The notes below the pieces were generated by a model. The model was not told where the DNA came from. It searched no databases and saw nothing but the letters and a program-made list of their open reading frames with translations. A DNA stretch of 34,880 nt from Pseudomonas maioricensis (lineage in GTDB: Bacteria; Pseudomonadota; Gammaproteobacteria; Pseudomonadales; Pseudomonadaceae): the NCBI RefSeq assembly GCF_022790535.1, contig NZ_LOHG01000022.1, forward strand, positions 35,140 through 70,019. Reading direction: 5' to 3'. The position numbers and the translations under genes were made by a program. Of the stretch, positions 24,822-32,481 are shown piece after piece; within the stretch, counting starts at the first letter, position 1, and every line of letters starts with the position of its first letter.

Positions 24822-26030
24822 ATGTCGAATCGTCCTACAGGGCTTTCAGATAAAGCCAAGCCACCTCGCGCCTTGAAATTAGCTGTCGCAGGCTCCGTGG
24901 TGCTCATGATTGCTGCGGGCGGGCTGTTTTATTACGCATCGCAGGCTGCGATGAAAAAGCGCGCCGCCAATGACAATGCAGAAACCGTGGTCACCATTCA
25001 TGCCCATGCCTGCGAGCCGAATGCGCTCACCGTACCGGCTGGCAAGAACGCCTTCCGTATCGTCAACCGCTCCGAGCGGGCCGTTGAATGGGAAATCCTC
25101 GATGGCGTTCTGGTGATTGAAGAGCGGGAAAACATTGCGCCAGGCTTGAGCCAGGTCATCAACGCCAACCTGCAACCCGGCGACTACGCGATTACTTGCG
25201 GCCTGTTGAGCAACCCGCGTGGCACGCTGCACGTAACCCCCACCGCCGAGTCGGAAGCCAATGCCAAGGCGCGCCCATCGTTGGTGGCCTTTATCGGCCC
25301 GTTGTCGGAGTACCGCGTCTACCTGAGCATGCAGGGTTCTGCGCTGATCAAGGCCGTGAACACCTTGCAGGAGGCCATTGCAGCGGGCGACTTGAGCGCA
25401 GCCCAGGCCGGCTATCTTCCAGCGCGTGCCGCTTATCAGCGAATTGCCCCGGCAGCGCAACGTCTGGCTGAACTGGACAACGCAATCAACGCCCGCGCCG
25501 ACTATTACGAAAAGCGTGAGCAGGACTCCGGTTTCAGCGGCTTCCATCGTATCGAGTACGGCCTGTTCGACAAGCACAGCGTTGATGGACTGCTGCCCGT
25601 CGCGCAGCGTTTGCAAGCCGATGTCACCACACTGAAGCAGCAGTTGCTGGCGCAGAGCATGGCCCCGGAACAACTCGCCAGCGTGATTGCCCGCAACATG
25701 CGCAGCCTCGCCGAAATCCGCAGTAACGGCGAAGAAGAACGCTACAGCCACAGCGACCTGAACGGCTTCGTCGCCAACCTTGAAGGCACCCGCAAAGTCA
25801 TCGACCTGCTGCGCCCGATGCTGGCCAAAAGTGCCAAGCCTCTTCTGGAGCAGATCGATGCAGCCGCCGCGGCACTGGACACTGAGTTGAACAGCCTGAG
25901 CACCGACAGCGGCATGCGCCCTTACGATCAGGTGGACGCCGTGCAACGCAAGTTGATTGCCGACAAAGCCAAGGCACTGGCGGATGCGCTGGACGGGATA
26001 GATGAGGCGCTGGGGCTTTCGGGGCTTTGA
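24822..26030 (+). CDS. efeO: EfeO iron-binding protein (cupredoxin plus M75 domain)
   Basis: A 402-residue periplasmic protein. An N-terminal hydrophobic segment (about residues 20-42) exports or anchors it. A cupredoxin domain follows (about 50-140) with Cys64 in HACEPN and Cys126 in ITCGLLSNPRG. The M75 (imelysin-like) domain runs from about 155 to the end, with the HxxE metal motif at His242-Glu245 (GFHRIEYGLF). In the Efe system it binds iron in the periplasm and hands it to EfeU. The stop is followed by a REPIN (26036-26123) before efeB, which is unusual inside an operon. Confidence 0.93.
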   Translation: MSNRPTGLSDKAKPPRALKLAVAGSVVLMIAAGGLFYYASQAAMKKRAANDNAETVVTIHAHACEPNALTVPAGKNAFRIVNRSERAVEWEILDGVLVIEERENIAPGLSQVINANLQPGDYAITCGLLSNPRGTLHVTPTAESEANAKARPSLVAFIGPLSEYRVYLSMQGSALIKAVNTLQEAIAAGDLSAAQAGYLPARAAYQRIAPAAQRLAELDNAINARADYYEKREQDSGFSGFHRIEYGLFDKHSVDGLLPVAQRLQADVTTLKQQLLAQSMAPEQLASVIARNMRSLAEIRSNGEEERYSHSDLNGFVANLEGTRKVIDLLRPMLAKSAKPLLEQIDAAAAALDTELNSLSTDSGMRPYDQVDAVQRKLIADKAKALADALDGIDEALGLSGL

Positions 26031-26035
26031 TTTTA

Positions 26036-26123
26036 TGTGGGAGCAGAGCTTGCTCGCGATAAGACTGGACGCAGTTCACTTTAGATCGCGTGACCTTTAT
26101 CGCGAGCAAGCTCAGCTCCCACA
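26036..26123. repeat. REPIN-like inverted repeat R10 (type A), between efeO and efeB
   Basis: TGTGGGAGCAGAGCTTGCTC (GCGATAAGACTGGACG) forms the left side and TTATCGCGAGCAAGCTCAGC (TCCCACA) the right. The left arm and centre TTCACTTTAGATCGCG are nearly identical to the copy at 16476-16565, but the right inner arm has lost pairing. Confidence 0.9.
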
Positions 26124-26184
26124 AAGAACTCGCGACCGATCTCTCCGTTACCAAACAACTGATTTTTGAGCGAAGTAAACAGCC

Positions 26185-27501
26185 ATGAACGACTCAGACA
26201 ACAGCAACGCTCCGCAATCCGTACAACGCCGTCGAGTGCTGCTCGGCCTCGGTGCTGCGGGGGCGGCATTGGCGGGCAGCAGCCTGAGCGGCAACGTATT
26301 GGCCGCGGCTCCGGCCCAGGTCACCGAAGCACCGAACAGCGAGAAAACCGCTGACCACAATGAATTCCATGGCATCCACCAGACCGGGATCGTCAACCCG
26401 CGTCCAGCCTCCGGCATGCTGGTGGCCTTTGATGTGCTGGCCGCTGACCGCGAAGACCTGGAACGTCTGTTTCGCACGCTGAACGAGCGCATCACATTCT
26501 TGATGACCGGCGGAACGGTACCGCAGGTCGATCCGAAGTTGCCACCGGTAGATTCCGGCATCCTCGGCCCGGTGGTCAGCCCGGATAACCTGACCATCAC
26601 CGTGTCGGTGGGCGACTCGCTATTCGACGAGCGCTTTGGTCTGGAAAGCGTCAAGCCCAAGCGTCTGAGCCGTATGGTGGGTTTCCCCAACGACGCGCTT
26701 GAGGCAGACAGCTGCCACGGTGACTTGAGCATCCAGTTCTGCGCCAACAGCGCCGACAGCAACATCCACGCCCTGCGCGACATCGTGAAAAACCTGCCAG
26801 ACCTGCTGCTGGTGCGCTGGAAACAGGAAGGCACGGTGCCGCCGCAAGCGCCGAAGAAACCCGGGCAGCCACCGGAAAGCGCCCGTAACTTTCTGGGTTT
26901 CCGCGACGGTTCGGCCAACCCGGACTCCAACAATCAGAAAACCATGAACGAACTGGTCTGGGTGCAACCGGGCAGCGACGAACCGGCCTGGGCCGCGAAC
27001 GGCAGCTACCAGGCGGTGCGGATCATCCGCAATTTCGTCGAACGCTGGGACCGCACCCCGCTGCAGGAGCAGGAAGCGATTTTCGGCCGGGTCAAAACCA
27101 CCGGCGCGCCCATGGACGGCAAGGTTGAAACCGACGTACCGGACTATGTTGCCGACCCTCACGGCAAGAAAACCAAACTGGATTCGCACATCCGTCTGGC
27201 CAACCCGCGAACCGCTGAAAGCCAGCGCAACCTGATCCTGCGTCGGCCGTTCAACTACTCCAACGGCGTCAACAAGAACGGTCAGCTCGACATGGGCCTG
27301 CTGTTCATCTGCTACCAGTCCGATCTCGAAAAAGGCTTCATCACCGTGCAGACCCGCCTCAATGGCGAGCCTCTGGAGGAGTACCTCAAGCCGGTTGGCG
27401 GCGGGTACTTCTTCACCCTGCCCGGTGTGATCAATGACCAGGACTTCATCGGTCGTTCACTGCTTCAGGCTTCGGCCAGGTCCGAGACCAAAACCGCGTA
27501 A
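26185..27501 (+). CDS. efeB: EfeB DyP-type heme peroxidase/deferrochelatase, Tat-exported
   Basis: A 438-residue periplasmic heme protein. The N-terminus has a twin-arginine signal (QRRRVLLGLGAAGAALAG, arginines 15-17), expected for export of a folded heme enzyme. The DyP motif GFRDG is at residues 238-242, with the catalytic Asp241. EfeB of other bacteria oxidises ferrous iron for EfeO/EfeU, and has also been reported to release iron from heme. It has only a weak ribosome site after the REPIN, which may lower its expression relative to efeU and efeO. Forty bases separate it from efeM. Confidence 0.94.
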   Translation: MNDSDNSNAPQSVQRRRVLLGLGAAGAALAGSSLSGNVLAAAPAQVTEAPNSEKTADHNEFHGIHQTGIVNPRPASGMLVAFDVLAADREDLERLFRTLNERITFLMTGGTVPQVDPKLPPVDSGILGPVVSPDNLTITVSVGDSLFDERFGLESVKPKRLSRMVGFPNDALEADSCHGDLSIQFCANSADSNIHALRDIVKNLPDLLLVRWKQEGTVPPQAPKKPGQPPESARNFLGFRDGSANPDSNNQKTMNELVWVQPGSDEPAWAANGSYQAVRIIRNFVERWDRTPLQEQEAIFGRVKTTGAPMDGKVETDVPDYVADPHGKKTKLDSHIRLANPRTAESQRNLILRRPFNYSNGVNKNGQLDMGLLFICYQSDLEKGFITVQTRLNGEPLEEYLKPVGGGYFFTLPGVINDQDFIGRSLLQASARSETKTA

Positions 27502-27540
27502 TCGCTCCCCCTTAAAAGCCACCTCAACAGGAAGAGTCCC

Positions 27541-28359
27541 ATGAAGAAGTTGCCTTTTGCTTTGCTGCTCACCGCAGGTCTGCTGCAGACCCCGGTCTTC
27601 GCCGCCACCGCGCCGCTGGACCTGGTAGGGCCGGTTTCGGATTACAAGATCTACGTCACCGAACAGATCGGCGAACTGGTCAGCCACACTCAGAAGTTCA
27701 CCGATGCAGTGAAGAAAGGCGACCTGGCTACAGCCAAAAAGCTGTATGCGCCCACCCGCGTGTTTTACGAAGAAATCGAGCCAATGGCTGAACTGTTCAG
27801 CGACCTTGATGCATCCATCGACTCGCGTGTCGATGACCACGAAGCAGGCGTGAATGCCGAGGACTTCACCGGCTTCCACCGCCTGGAATATGCACTGTTT
27901 TCGCAGAACACCACCAAGGATCAGGGTCCGATCGCTGACAAGCTGATGGCCGACGTGAAAGACCTGGAAACCCGCGTTGCCGGTCTGACCTTCCCGCCTG
28001 AAAAGGTCGTGGGCGGTGCGGCTGCGCTTCTGGAAGAAGTCGCTGCGACCAAGATTTCCGGTGAAGAAGACCGTTACAGCCACACTGACCTGTATGACTT
28101 CCAGGGCAACATCGACGGCGCGAAGAAAATCGTCGACCTGTTCCGTCCGCAAATCGAGAAGTCCGACAAAGTGTTCGCCGCCAAGGTCGACAAGAACTTC
28201 GCTACCGTGGACAAGATCCTGGCCAAGTACAAGACCAAAGATGGCGGTTTCGAAACGTACGACAAAGTGAAAGAGAACGACCGCAAAGCGCTGGTTGGCC
28301 CGGTTAACACCCTGGCTGAAGACCTGTCGACCCTGCGTGGCAAGCTGGGCTTGAATTGA
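27541..28359 (+). CDS. efeM: EfeM-like periplasmic M75 iron-uptake protein (no cupredoxin)
   Basis: A 272-residue periplasmic protein with a signal peptide (MKKLPFALLLTAGLLQTPVF, cleaved near residue 22). The mature part is a single M75 domain resembling residues 155-402 of EfeO. The HxxE motif is His113-Glu116 in GFHRLEYALF, and DRYSHTDLYDFQGN matches EERYSHSDLNGFVAN in EfeO. EfeM of Pseudomonas syringae has this same domain layout. It follows efeB by 40 bases with AGGAAGAG as ribosome site. It probably supplies a second iron- or other metal-binding carrier to the system. Confidence 0.9.
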   Translation: MKKLPFALLLTAGLLQTPVFAATAPLDLVGPVSDYKIYVTEQIGELVSHTQKFTDAVKKGDLATAKKLYAPTRVFYEEIEPMAELFSDLDASIDSRVDDHEAGVNAEDFTGFHRLEYALFSQNTTKDQGPIADKLMADVKDLETRVAGLTFPPEKVVGGAAALLEEVAATKISGEEDRYSHTDLYDFQGNIDGAKKIVDLFRPQIEKSDKVFAAKVDKNFATVDKILAKYKTKDGGFETYDKVKENDRKALVGPVNTLAEDLSTLRGKLGLN

Positions 28360-28422
28360 TTTAACCCGATCCTGTGGGATTGGGGGGGAATTGATCTAAC
28401 CCGATCCTGTGGGAGCTGGGCT
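28353..28422. repeat. 35-base tandem duplication overlapping the efeM stop codon
   Basis: GAATTGATTTAACCCGATCC (28353 on) recurs as GAATTGATCTAACCCGATCC at 28388, both followed by TGTGGGA. The first copy contains the efeM stop TGA and the second leads into the REPIN at 28407. It looks like a slippage or repeat-associated duplication at the REPIN border. Confidence 0.8.
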
Positions 28423-28497
28423 TGCCCGCGATACATGAGACGCGGTTTGAAGACACACCGCGTTATCGTTTATCGCGGGCAAGCCCAGCTCCCACAG
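28407..28497. repeat. REPIN-like inverted repeat R11 (type A, TTGCCCGCGAT variant)
   Basis: The arms CTGTGGGAGCTGGGCTTGCC (CGCGATA) and TATCGCGGGCAAGCCCAGCT (CCCACAG) are perfect inverses, and the spacer also holds GACGCGGT/ACCGCGTT. It is located between the convergent efeM and alginate lyase genes, where it may also end transcripts. Confidence 0.9.
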
Positions 28498-28537
28498 GGG
28501 TGTTGCATTCCCCTGTGAGATTTCTGCCAAGCCTTAT

Positions 28538-29206
28538 TCACGCCTTCTTGTCGTGATTGATGATCAGCTTGTAAAACGTTGCAGCCCCGCCTTCGGTGGC
28601 ATATCCAGTGTTGTCCTGGGTATACACACCCGCCTTGAAGTACAGCAGCTTGTCTTTCCAGCCTGCATCCAGCTTGGCACTCCATACATAATCAGCGGCA
28701 TTGACTGACAGATTGCCTGCCGGAGTCAGATGGATGCTGTAGCTGAAGCGTTCGTTCAAAGGCACGCCTGAGGCAATGTTGATCACTTCGATTTCAGAGT
28801 CCGGACCACGACGAAACTTGGCAACGATATTGCCGGTCTGCAGTTTTTCCTTGAACTGGTACTCCACCTTGAGCAACGGCTCGGTGCTCTGGAAAGCGTG
28901 AATCTGGCCTATAACGATTTTGCCGGTAGAAGGCACTTGATTGACCGTGAGTGCAGCACGCAGGAAGTTGTCCGCCTGGGAATAGGTCCAGTTGTAAACC
29001 TTGCCGTCCGCTGTCGTCTCTCGCAGTTCCGTCCTTGGAAATTTAGCGTTCTCGGTTTTGGACCCCGTCACTGGTGCCCAGAAGAACAAAGTATTGCCCG
29101 AACGAAAATAACCATCCTGATAACCTTGAACCAGCTTGGGGGTATCGATAATGACGGATGGAGTGCCTACAGGAATGGAAAGGTTCCAGGTGGCGAGGTC
29201 GATCAT
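28538..29206 (-). CDS. Polysaccharide lyase family 7 alginate lyase, no signal peptide
   Basis: A 222-residue PL7 lyase. The three PL7 motifs are intact: RTELR at residues 58-62, QIH at 101-103 and YFKAGVYTQ at 189-197, containing the catalytic Gln101, His103 and Tyr195. It cleaves alginate by beta-elimination. A longer opening reaches 29323, but MIDLATWNLSIPVGTPSVII starts exactly like compact PL7 enzymes such as PA1167 of P. aeruginosa, which also lacks a secretion signal. The ribosome site is weak (GTGAG). How an enzyme without a signal peptide meets its polymer is unclear. No other alginate genes are nearby. Confidence 0.88.
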   Translation of the reverse strand: MIDLATWNLSIPVGTPSVIIDTPKLVQGYQDGYFRSGNTLFFWAPVTGSKTENAKFPRTELRETTADGKVYNWTYSQADNFLRAALTVNQVPSTGKIVIGQIHAFQSTEPLLKVEYQFKEKLQTGNIVAKFRRGPDSEIEVINIASGVPLNERFSYSIHLTPAGNLSVNAADYVWSAKLDAGWKDKLLYFKAGVYTQDNTGYATEGGAATFYKLIINHDKKA

Positions 29207-29644
29207 TGCATGCTCACAAGGTGCGACAAGCGCACCGACAAAGGTCTCTAAACCGGGCGCTTTGGCTACCCGATGGCTTCGTCTGGCATATCGGCTGAAT
29301 CGATTTTTTTCTGAACGGTGCACGGCACTGGATTGGCGTCAATAAAACAACACCAATCCCCTAAAGCCACTATTTCGGCATCATTCCTTGTTTATCTATC
29401 CGGACCCTCGGCTGACCTGGAGAGGCCATCAAATCTACAAACCTTAAAATGTGAACCACGTCAGTTTTTTGGACGAGCGTCCCTCAAACGAGCTTTAAAA
29501 GGCAAAAAAACCTCCCTGATCGCCGACGAACGGTATGAAAATAATTACTTCTACGGGCACTTTTCTTGAATACCCGTGTCGTTATGGTCCTCTTTACCCT
29601 TCCTCCGGCTCTTGAAAGCCCTCCTGCCACTCGGTAATTCAGGC
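29207..29644. other. Long non-coding-looking stretch between alginate lyase and marR
   Basis: This segment is more AT-rich than its surroundings and holds no convincing gene. An 83-codon frame at 29318-29569 on the plus strand has no recognisable domain or ribosome site. Short inverted repeats are visible: GGATTGG (29330-29336) with CCAATCC (29353-29359), and ACGGG with CCCGT around 29558-29581. No known small RNA was recognised. Confidence 0.4.
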
Positions 29645-29673
29645 TTGACTGTAAGACTTTGTTACAGGATTAT
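29645..29673 (+). promoter_or_regulatory. Candidate sigma-70 promoter of the marR efflux operon
   Basis: TTGACT (29645-29650) and GATTAT (29668-29673) are separated by exactly 17 bases. The -35 box matches 5 of 6 consensus positions and the -10 box 4 of 6. The MarR-type palindrome starts three bases after the -10 box, where binding would block transcription. Confidence 0.6.
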
Positions 29674-29720
29674 AGTTAGCAAGCTAATTATGTTGTCACG
29701 AACAATGTCCTCGCTAACTA
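29673..29720. promoter_or_regulatory. Candidate MarR operators upstream of marR
   Basis: TTAGCAAGCTAA (29676-29687) is a perfect 12-base palindrome directly behind the candidate promoter. TAGTTAGC (29673-29680) also has an exact inverted copy GCTAACTA at 29713-29720, 19 bases before the marR ATG, so two binding sites are possible. Autoregulation is inferred. Confidence 0.6.
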
Positions 29721-29738
29721 ATTTTCCCCGGTTCTGTT

Positions 29739-30191
29739 ATGTCCCTTGATTCCCTGCAGATGAGCATCAGCAGCGGCATGGTCGCTTCATCCCGCCAATG
29801 GCGCCGTATCTGCCACAACACCTTGGTGCGTTACGGCGTTTCCGAAGCCTGCGCTGCTCCACTGTTGATGATTCTGCGTCTGGGTGATGGCGTGAATCAG
29901 GTCACCGTTGCACACGCCGCTGGCATGGAAAGCCCTACCCTCGTCCGTTTGCTGGACCAGCTCTGCAACGCCGACATCGTTTGCCGCACCGAAGACCCGT
30001 CGGATCGTCGGGCGAAATCCCTGAGCCTCACCGAAAATGGTCGCGTCGTGGCGCTGGCCATCGAGGACGAATTGCTGCGCTTGCGTCGCGAGGTGCTCAA
30101 AAGCGTGGCCAAGGAAGACCTCGAAGCGACCCTGCGGGTCTTCAAGGCGTTCAGCGACGCCGCCAATCAAGACAGCACGGGGTCTCTTTGA
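29739..30191 (+). CDS. MarR-family repressor of the efflux operon
   Basis: A 150-residue winged-helix regulator. The recognition region is TVAHAAGMESPTLVRLLDQL at about residues 55-75, and the wing carries the MarR hallmark DPSDRRAKSLSLTENG at about 85-100. It would act as a dimer that releases DNA when it binds a phenolic or other toxic ligand. It is the first gene of the efflux operon and its stop overlaps the next start. No clear ribosome site lies before the ATG at 29739; ATG 29760 is an alternative. The palindrome and promoter upstream support autorepression. Confidence 0.9.
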   Translation: MSLDSLQMSISSGMVASSRQWRRICHNTLVRYGVSEACAAPLLMILRLGDGVNQVTVAHAAGMESPTLVRLLDQLCNADIVCRTEDPSDRRAKSLSLTENGRVVALAIEDELLRLRREVLKSVAKEDLEATLRVFKAFSDAANQDSTGSL

Positions 30192-32275
30192 AAGATTTCT
30201 TCGCCGGCGTGCCCCCCGCACGCGACTGGTTTTACGGTGTACGCACCTTCGGCGCGTCCATGCTGGCGTTGTACATCGCCCTGCTCATGGAAATGCCGCG
30301 GCCGTACTGGGCCATGGCAACGGTCTATATCGTTTCCAGCCCATTCGTAGGCCCGACCAGCTCCAAAGCGCTGTACCGTGCGCTGGGTACTTTGACGGGC
30401 GCTGCGGCTTCGGTATTTATCGTGCCGATGTTCGTGCAGACACCGTTTCTGCTGGCCGTCGTGATTGCTCTGTGGACAGGTACGTTGCTGTTTCTGTCGT
30501 TGCATCTGCGCACCGCCAATAGCTATGCGCTGATGCTGGCGGGTTACACCATGCCGCTGATTTCCTTCCCGGTGGTGGACAACCCGCAAGCGGTGTTCGA
30601 GATCGCCGTGTCCCGTACTGAAGAAATCTTCCTCGGCATCATCTGCGCGGCTGTTGTCGGCAGCATGTTCTGGCCACGTCGGCTGGCGCCGGTCATGCAA
30701 GGCGCGGCGGATCAATGGTTTACCGATGCCTCGGCCTACAGCGATCGCTTCCTGGCGCGCAACACGAGTGCTGAAGAAGTCGGCGCGCTGCGAAGCTCGA
30801 TGGTCGGCACCTTTAACACCCTTGAGCTGATGATCGGCCAACTTCCTCATGAAGGCGCAAGCAAACAAACGGTGCGCAACGCCAAAGAGCTGCGCGGCCG
30901 TATGATCCACCTATTGCCGGTGATCGATGCACTGGACGATGCCTTATGGGCCCTGGAGCGACGCACGCCGGAACTGGTCGCCAACCTCGCGCCGCTACTG
31001 ATCGAGACCCGCGCCTGGCTGGAAAATACCGCCAGCGGCTTACAGACAAGACAATGGGAAGCCTTGCATCAGGAGCTTGAGCGCTTGCAACCGACTGAAG
31101 CGCAGCTCGACGACCGCCGCCAGTTGCTGCTGTCCAACGCTCTGTATCGGCTGGGTGAGTTCATTGACTTGTGGCAGGACTGCCGCACCTTGCAACACGC
31201 GATCAAGACTGACGATCAGACGCCATGGCGCGCCGTCTACCGGCATTGGCGGCTGGCGCGCATCACGCCGTTTCTGGATCGCGGGCTGATGCTCTATTCG
31301 GTGATGACCTCGGTATTGGCGATCATCGTGGCTTCCGTGCTGTGGATTCTGCTCGGCTGGACAGACGGTGCAGCCGCCGTGGCACTGGCCGCCGTGTCCT
31401 GCAGCTTCTTCGCAGCGATGGACGATCCGGCTCCACAGATTTACCGGTTCTTCTTCTGGACCATGCTGTCCGTGCTCTTCGCCAGTCTTTACCTGTTTGT
31501 GGTCCTGCCCAACCTGCATGATTTTCCGATGCTGGTGCTCGCCTTCGCAGTGCCGTTTATCTGCGTCGGCACCCTGACCGTTCAGCCGCGTTTTTATCTC
31601 GGCACCTTGCTGACCATCGTCAACACGTCGTCCTTTGTCAGCATCCAGAGCGCCTATGACGCGGACTTTCTGAACTTCATCAACTCGAATCTGGCGGGTC
31701 CTGTAGGTCTGCTGTTTGCCTTTATATGGACCCTGATCATGCGTCCGTTTGGCGTGGAGCTGGCGGTCAAACGCCTGACCCGCTTCAGTTGGCGCGACAT
31801 TGTGACCCTGAGCGAACCAGCCACGCTGGCGGAACACCGTGCCATGGGCGCGCAGATGCTTGATCGTCTGATGCAGCAACTGCCGCGTCTGACTATCACA
31901 GCTCAGGACACCGGTATTGCCCTGCGTGATCTGCGTGTGGCGCTGAATCTACTCGACATGCTGGCCTGGTTACCCAGGGCGCATGCGGCACAACAGTTAG
32001 TCTTGCGTCAGGTCGTGGAAGAAGTCGGCAGCCACTTCAAGGCCTGCCTGAAAGCGAACGAACGTCTGCCCGCGCCCAAAGGCATGTTGATGACCATGGA
32101 CCGCGCCCGCCGTGCGCTGAGTGTTGAGTCACTGGGGCTGGATCCGGCCCGCCAGCATTTGTTGCACGCCCTGAGCGGCTTACGCCTGGCGTTGTTGCCC
32201 GGTGTGGAAATCGTCAACGCGGCGACCGAAACCGAAGAACTTGCGCCCCACGGCCTTGACGGAGCGTCCCTATGA
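30188..32275 (+). CDS. FUSC-family (AaeB-like) aromatic acid efflux protein, TTG start
   Basis: A 695-residue inner-membrane protein of the fusaric acid resistance/AaeB family. Two membrane blocks, at about residues 15-165 and 365-530, are separated by cytoplasmic segments; WYG-like VRTFGASMLALYIALLMEMP starts the first block. The frame is open from 29981, but that part lies within marR. The best start is TTG at 30188, overlapping the marR stop as TTGA, which gives the usual short cytoplasmic N-terminus (LKDFFAGVPPARDWF); the first in-frame ATG is inside helix 1. It is the pump component for aromatic or phenolic acids by family analogy. Confidence 0.88.
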   Translation: MKDFFAGVPPARDWFYGVRTFGASMLALYIALLMEMPRPYWAMATVYIVSSPFVGPTSSKALYRALGTLTGAAASVFIVPMFVQTPFLLAVVIALWTGTLLFLSLHLRTANSYALMLAGYTMPLISFPVVDNPQAVFEIAVSRTEEIFLGIICAAVVGSMFWPRRLAPVMQGAADQWFTDASAYSDRFLARNTSAEEVGALRSSMVGTFNTLELMIGQLPHEGASKQTVRNAKELRGRMIHLLPVIDALDDALWALERRTPELVANLAPLLIETRAWLENTASGLQTRQWEALHQELERLQPTEAQLDDRRQLLLSNALYRLGEFIDLWQDCRTLQHAIKTDDQTPWRAVYRHWRLARITPFLDRGLMLYSVMTSVLAIIVASVLWILLGWTDGAAAVALAAVSCSFFAAMDDPAPQIYRFFFWTMLSVLFASLYLFVVLPNLHDFPMLVLAFAVPFICVGTLTVQPRFYLGTLLTIVNTSSFVSIQSAYDADFLNFINSNLAGPVGLLFAFIWTLIMRPFGVELAVKRLTRFSWRDIVTLSEPATLAEHRAMGAQMLDRLMQQLPRLTITAQDTGIALRDLRVALNLLDMLAWLPRAHAAQQLVLRQVVEEVGSHFKACLKANERLPAPKGMLMTMDRARRALSVESLGLDPARQHLLHALSGLRLALLPGVEIVNAATETEELAPHGLDGASL

Positions 32276-32481
32276 TTGGCGATCTGGACATCAGCGGGGT
32301 CTTCGTACCCACGTTTCTCGCGCTGATGGGTATTACCTATTTACTGTTTCTCGGGGTCCACGCGGTGTTATCGCGTACCCATTTCTACCGTCTGGTCTGG
32401 CACCGGGCATTGTTCAACGTAGGTCTATACGCTTTGTTGCTCGGCGCCGTGGATACTCTCAGTCGATACCTGATGAAATGA
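32272..32481 (+). CDS. DUF1656 small membrane protein (AaeX-like)
   Basis: A 69-residue protein with two transmembrane helices (about residues 10-30 and 45-65) and the DUF1656 pattern MIGDLDISGVFVPTFLALMG. It corresponds to AaeX, which always accompanies AaeA/AaeB-type pumps and whose role is unknown. It overlaps both neighbours by ATGA, so its translation is coupled to the pump and to the adaptor protein. Confidence 0.9.
   Translation: MIGDLDISGVFVPTFLALMGITYLLFLGVHAVLSRTHFYRLVWHRALFNVGLYALLLGAVDTLSRYLMK

Noticed and set aside
29467..29479. GGAC-GAGC-GTCC hairpin with a T-run as terminator
   Set aside because: The T-run lies before the stem on the plus strand and gives an A-run after it on the minus strand, so it is not a terminator in either direction.
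29318..29569. 83-codon plus-strand frame between alginate lyase and marR
   Set aside because: No ribosome site, domain or neighbour supports it; kept only as a remark in the gap entry.
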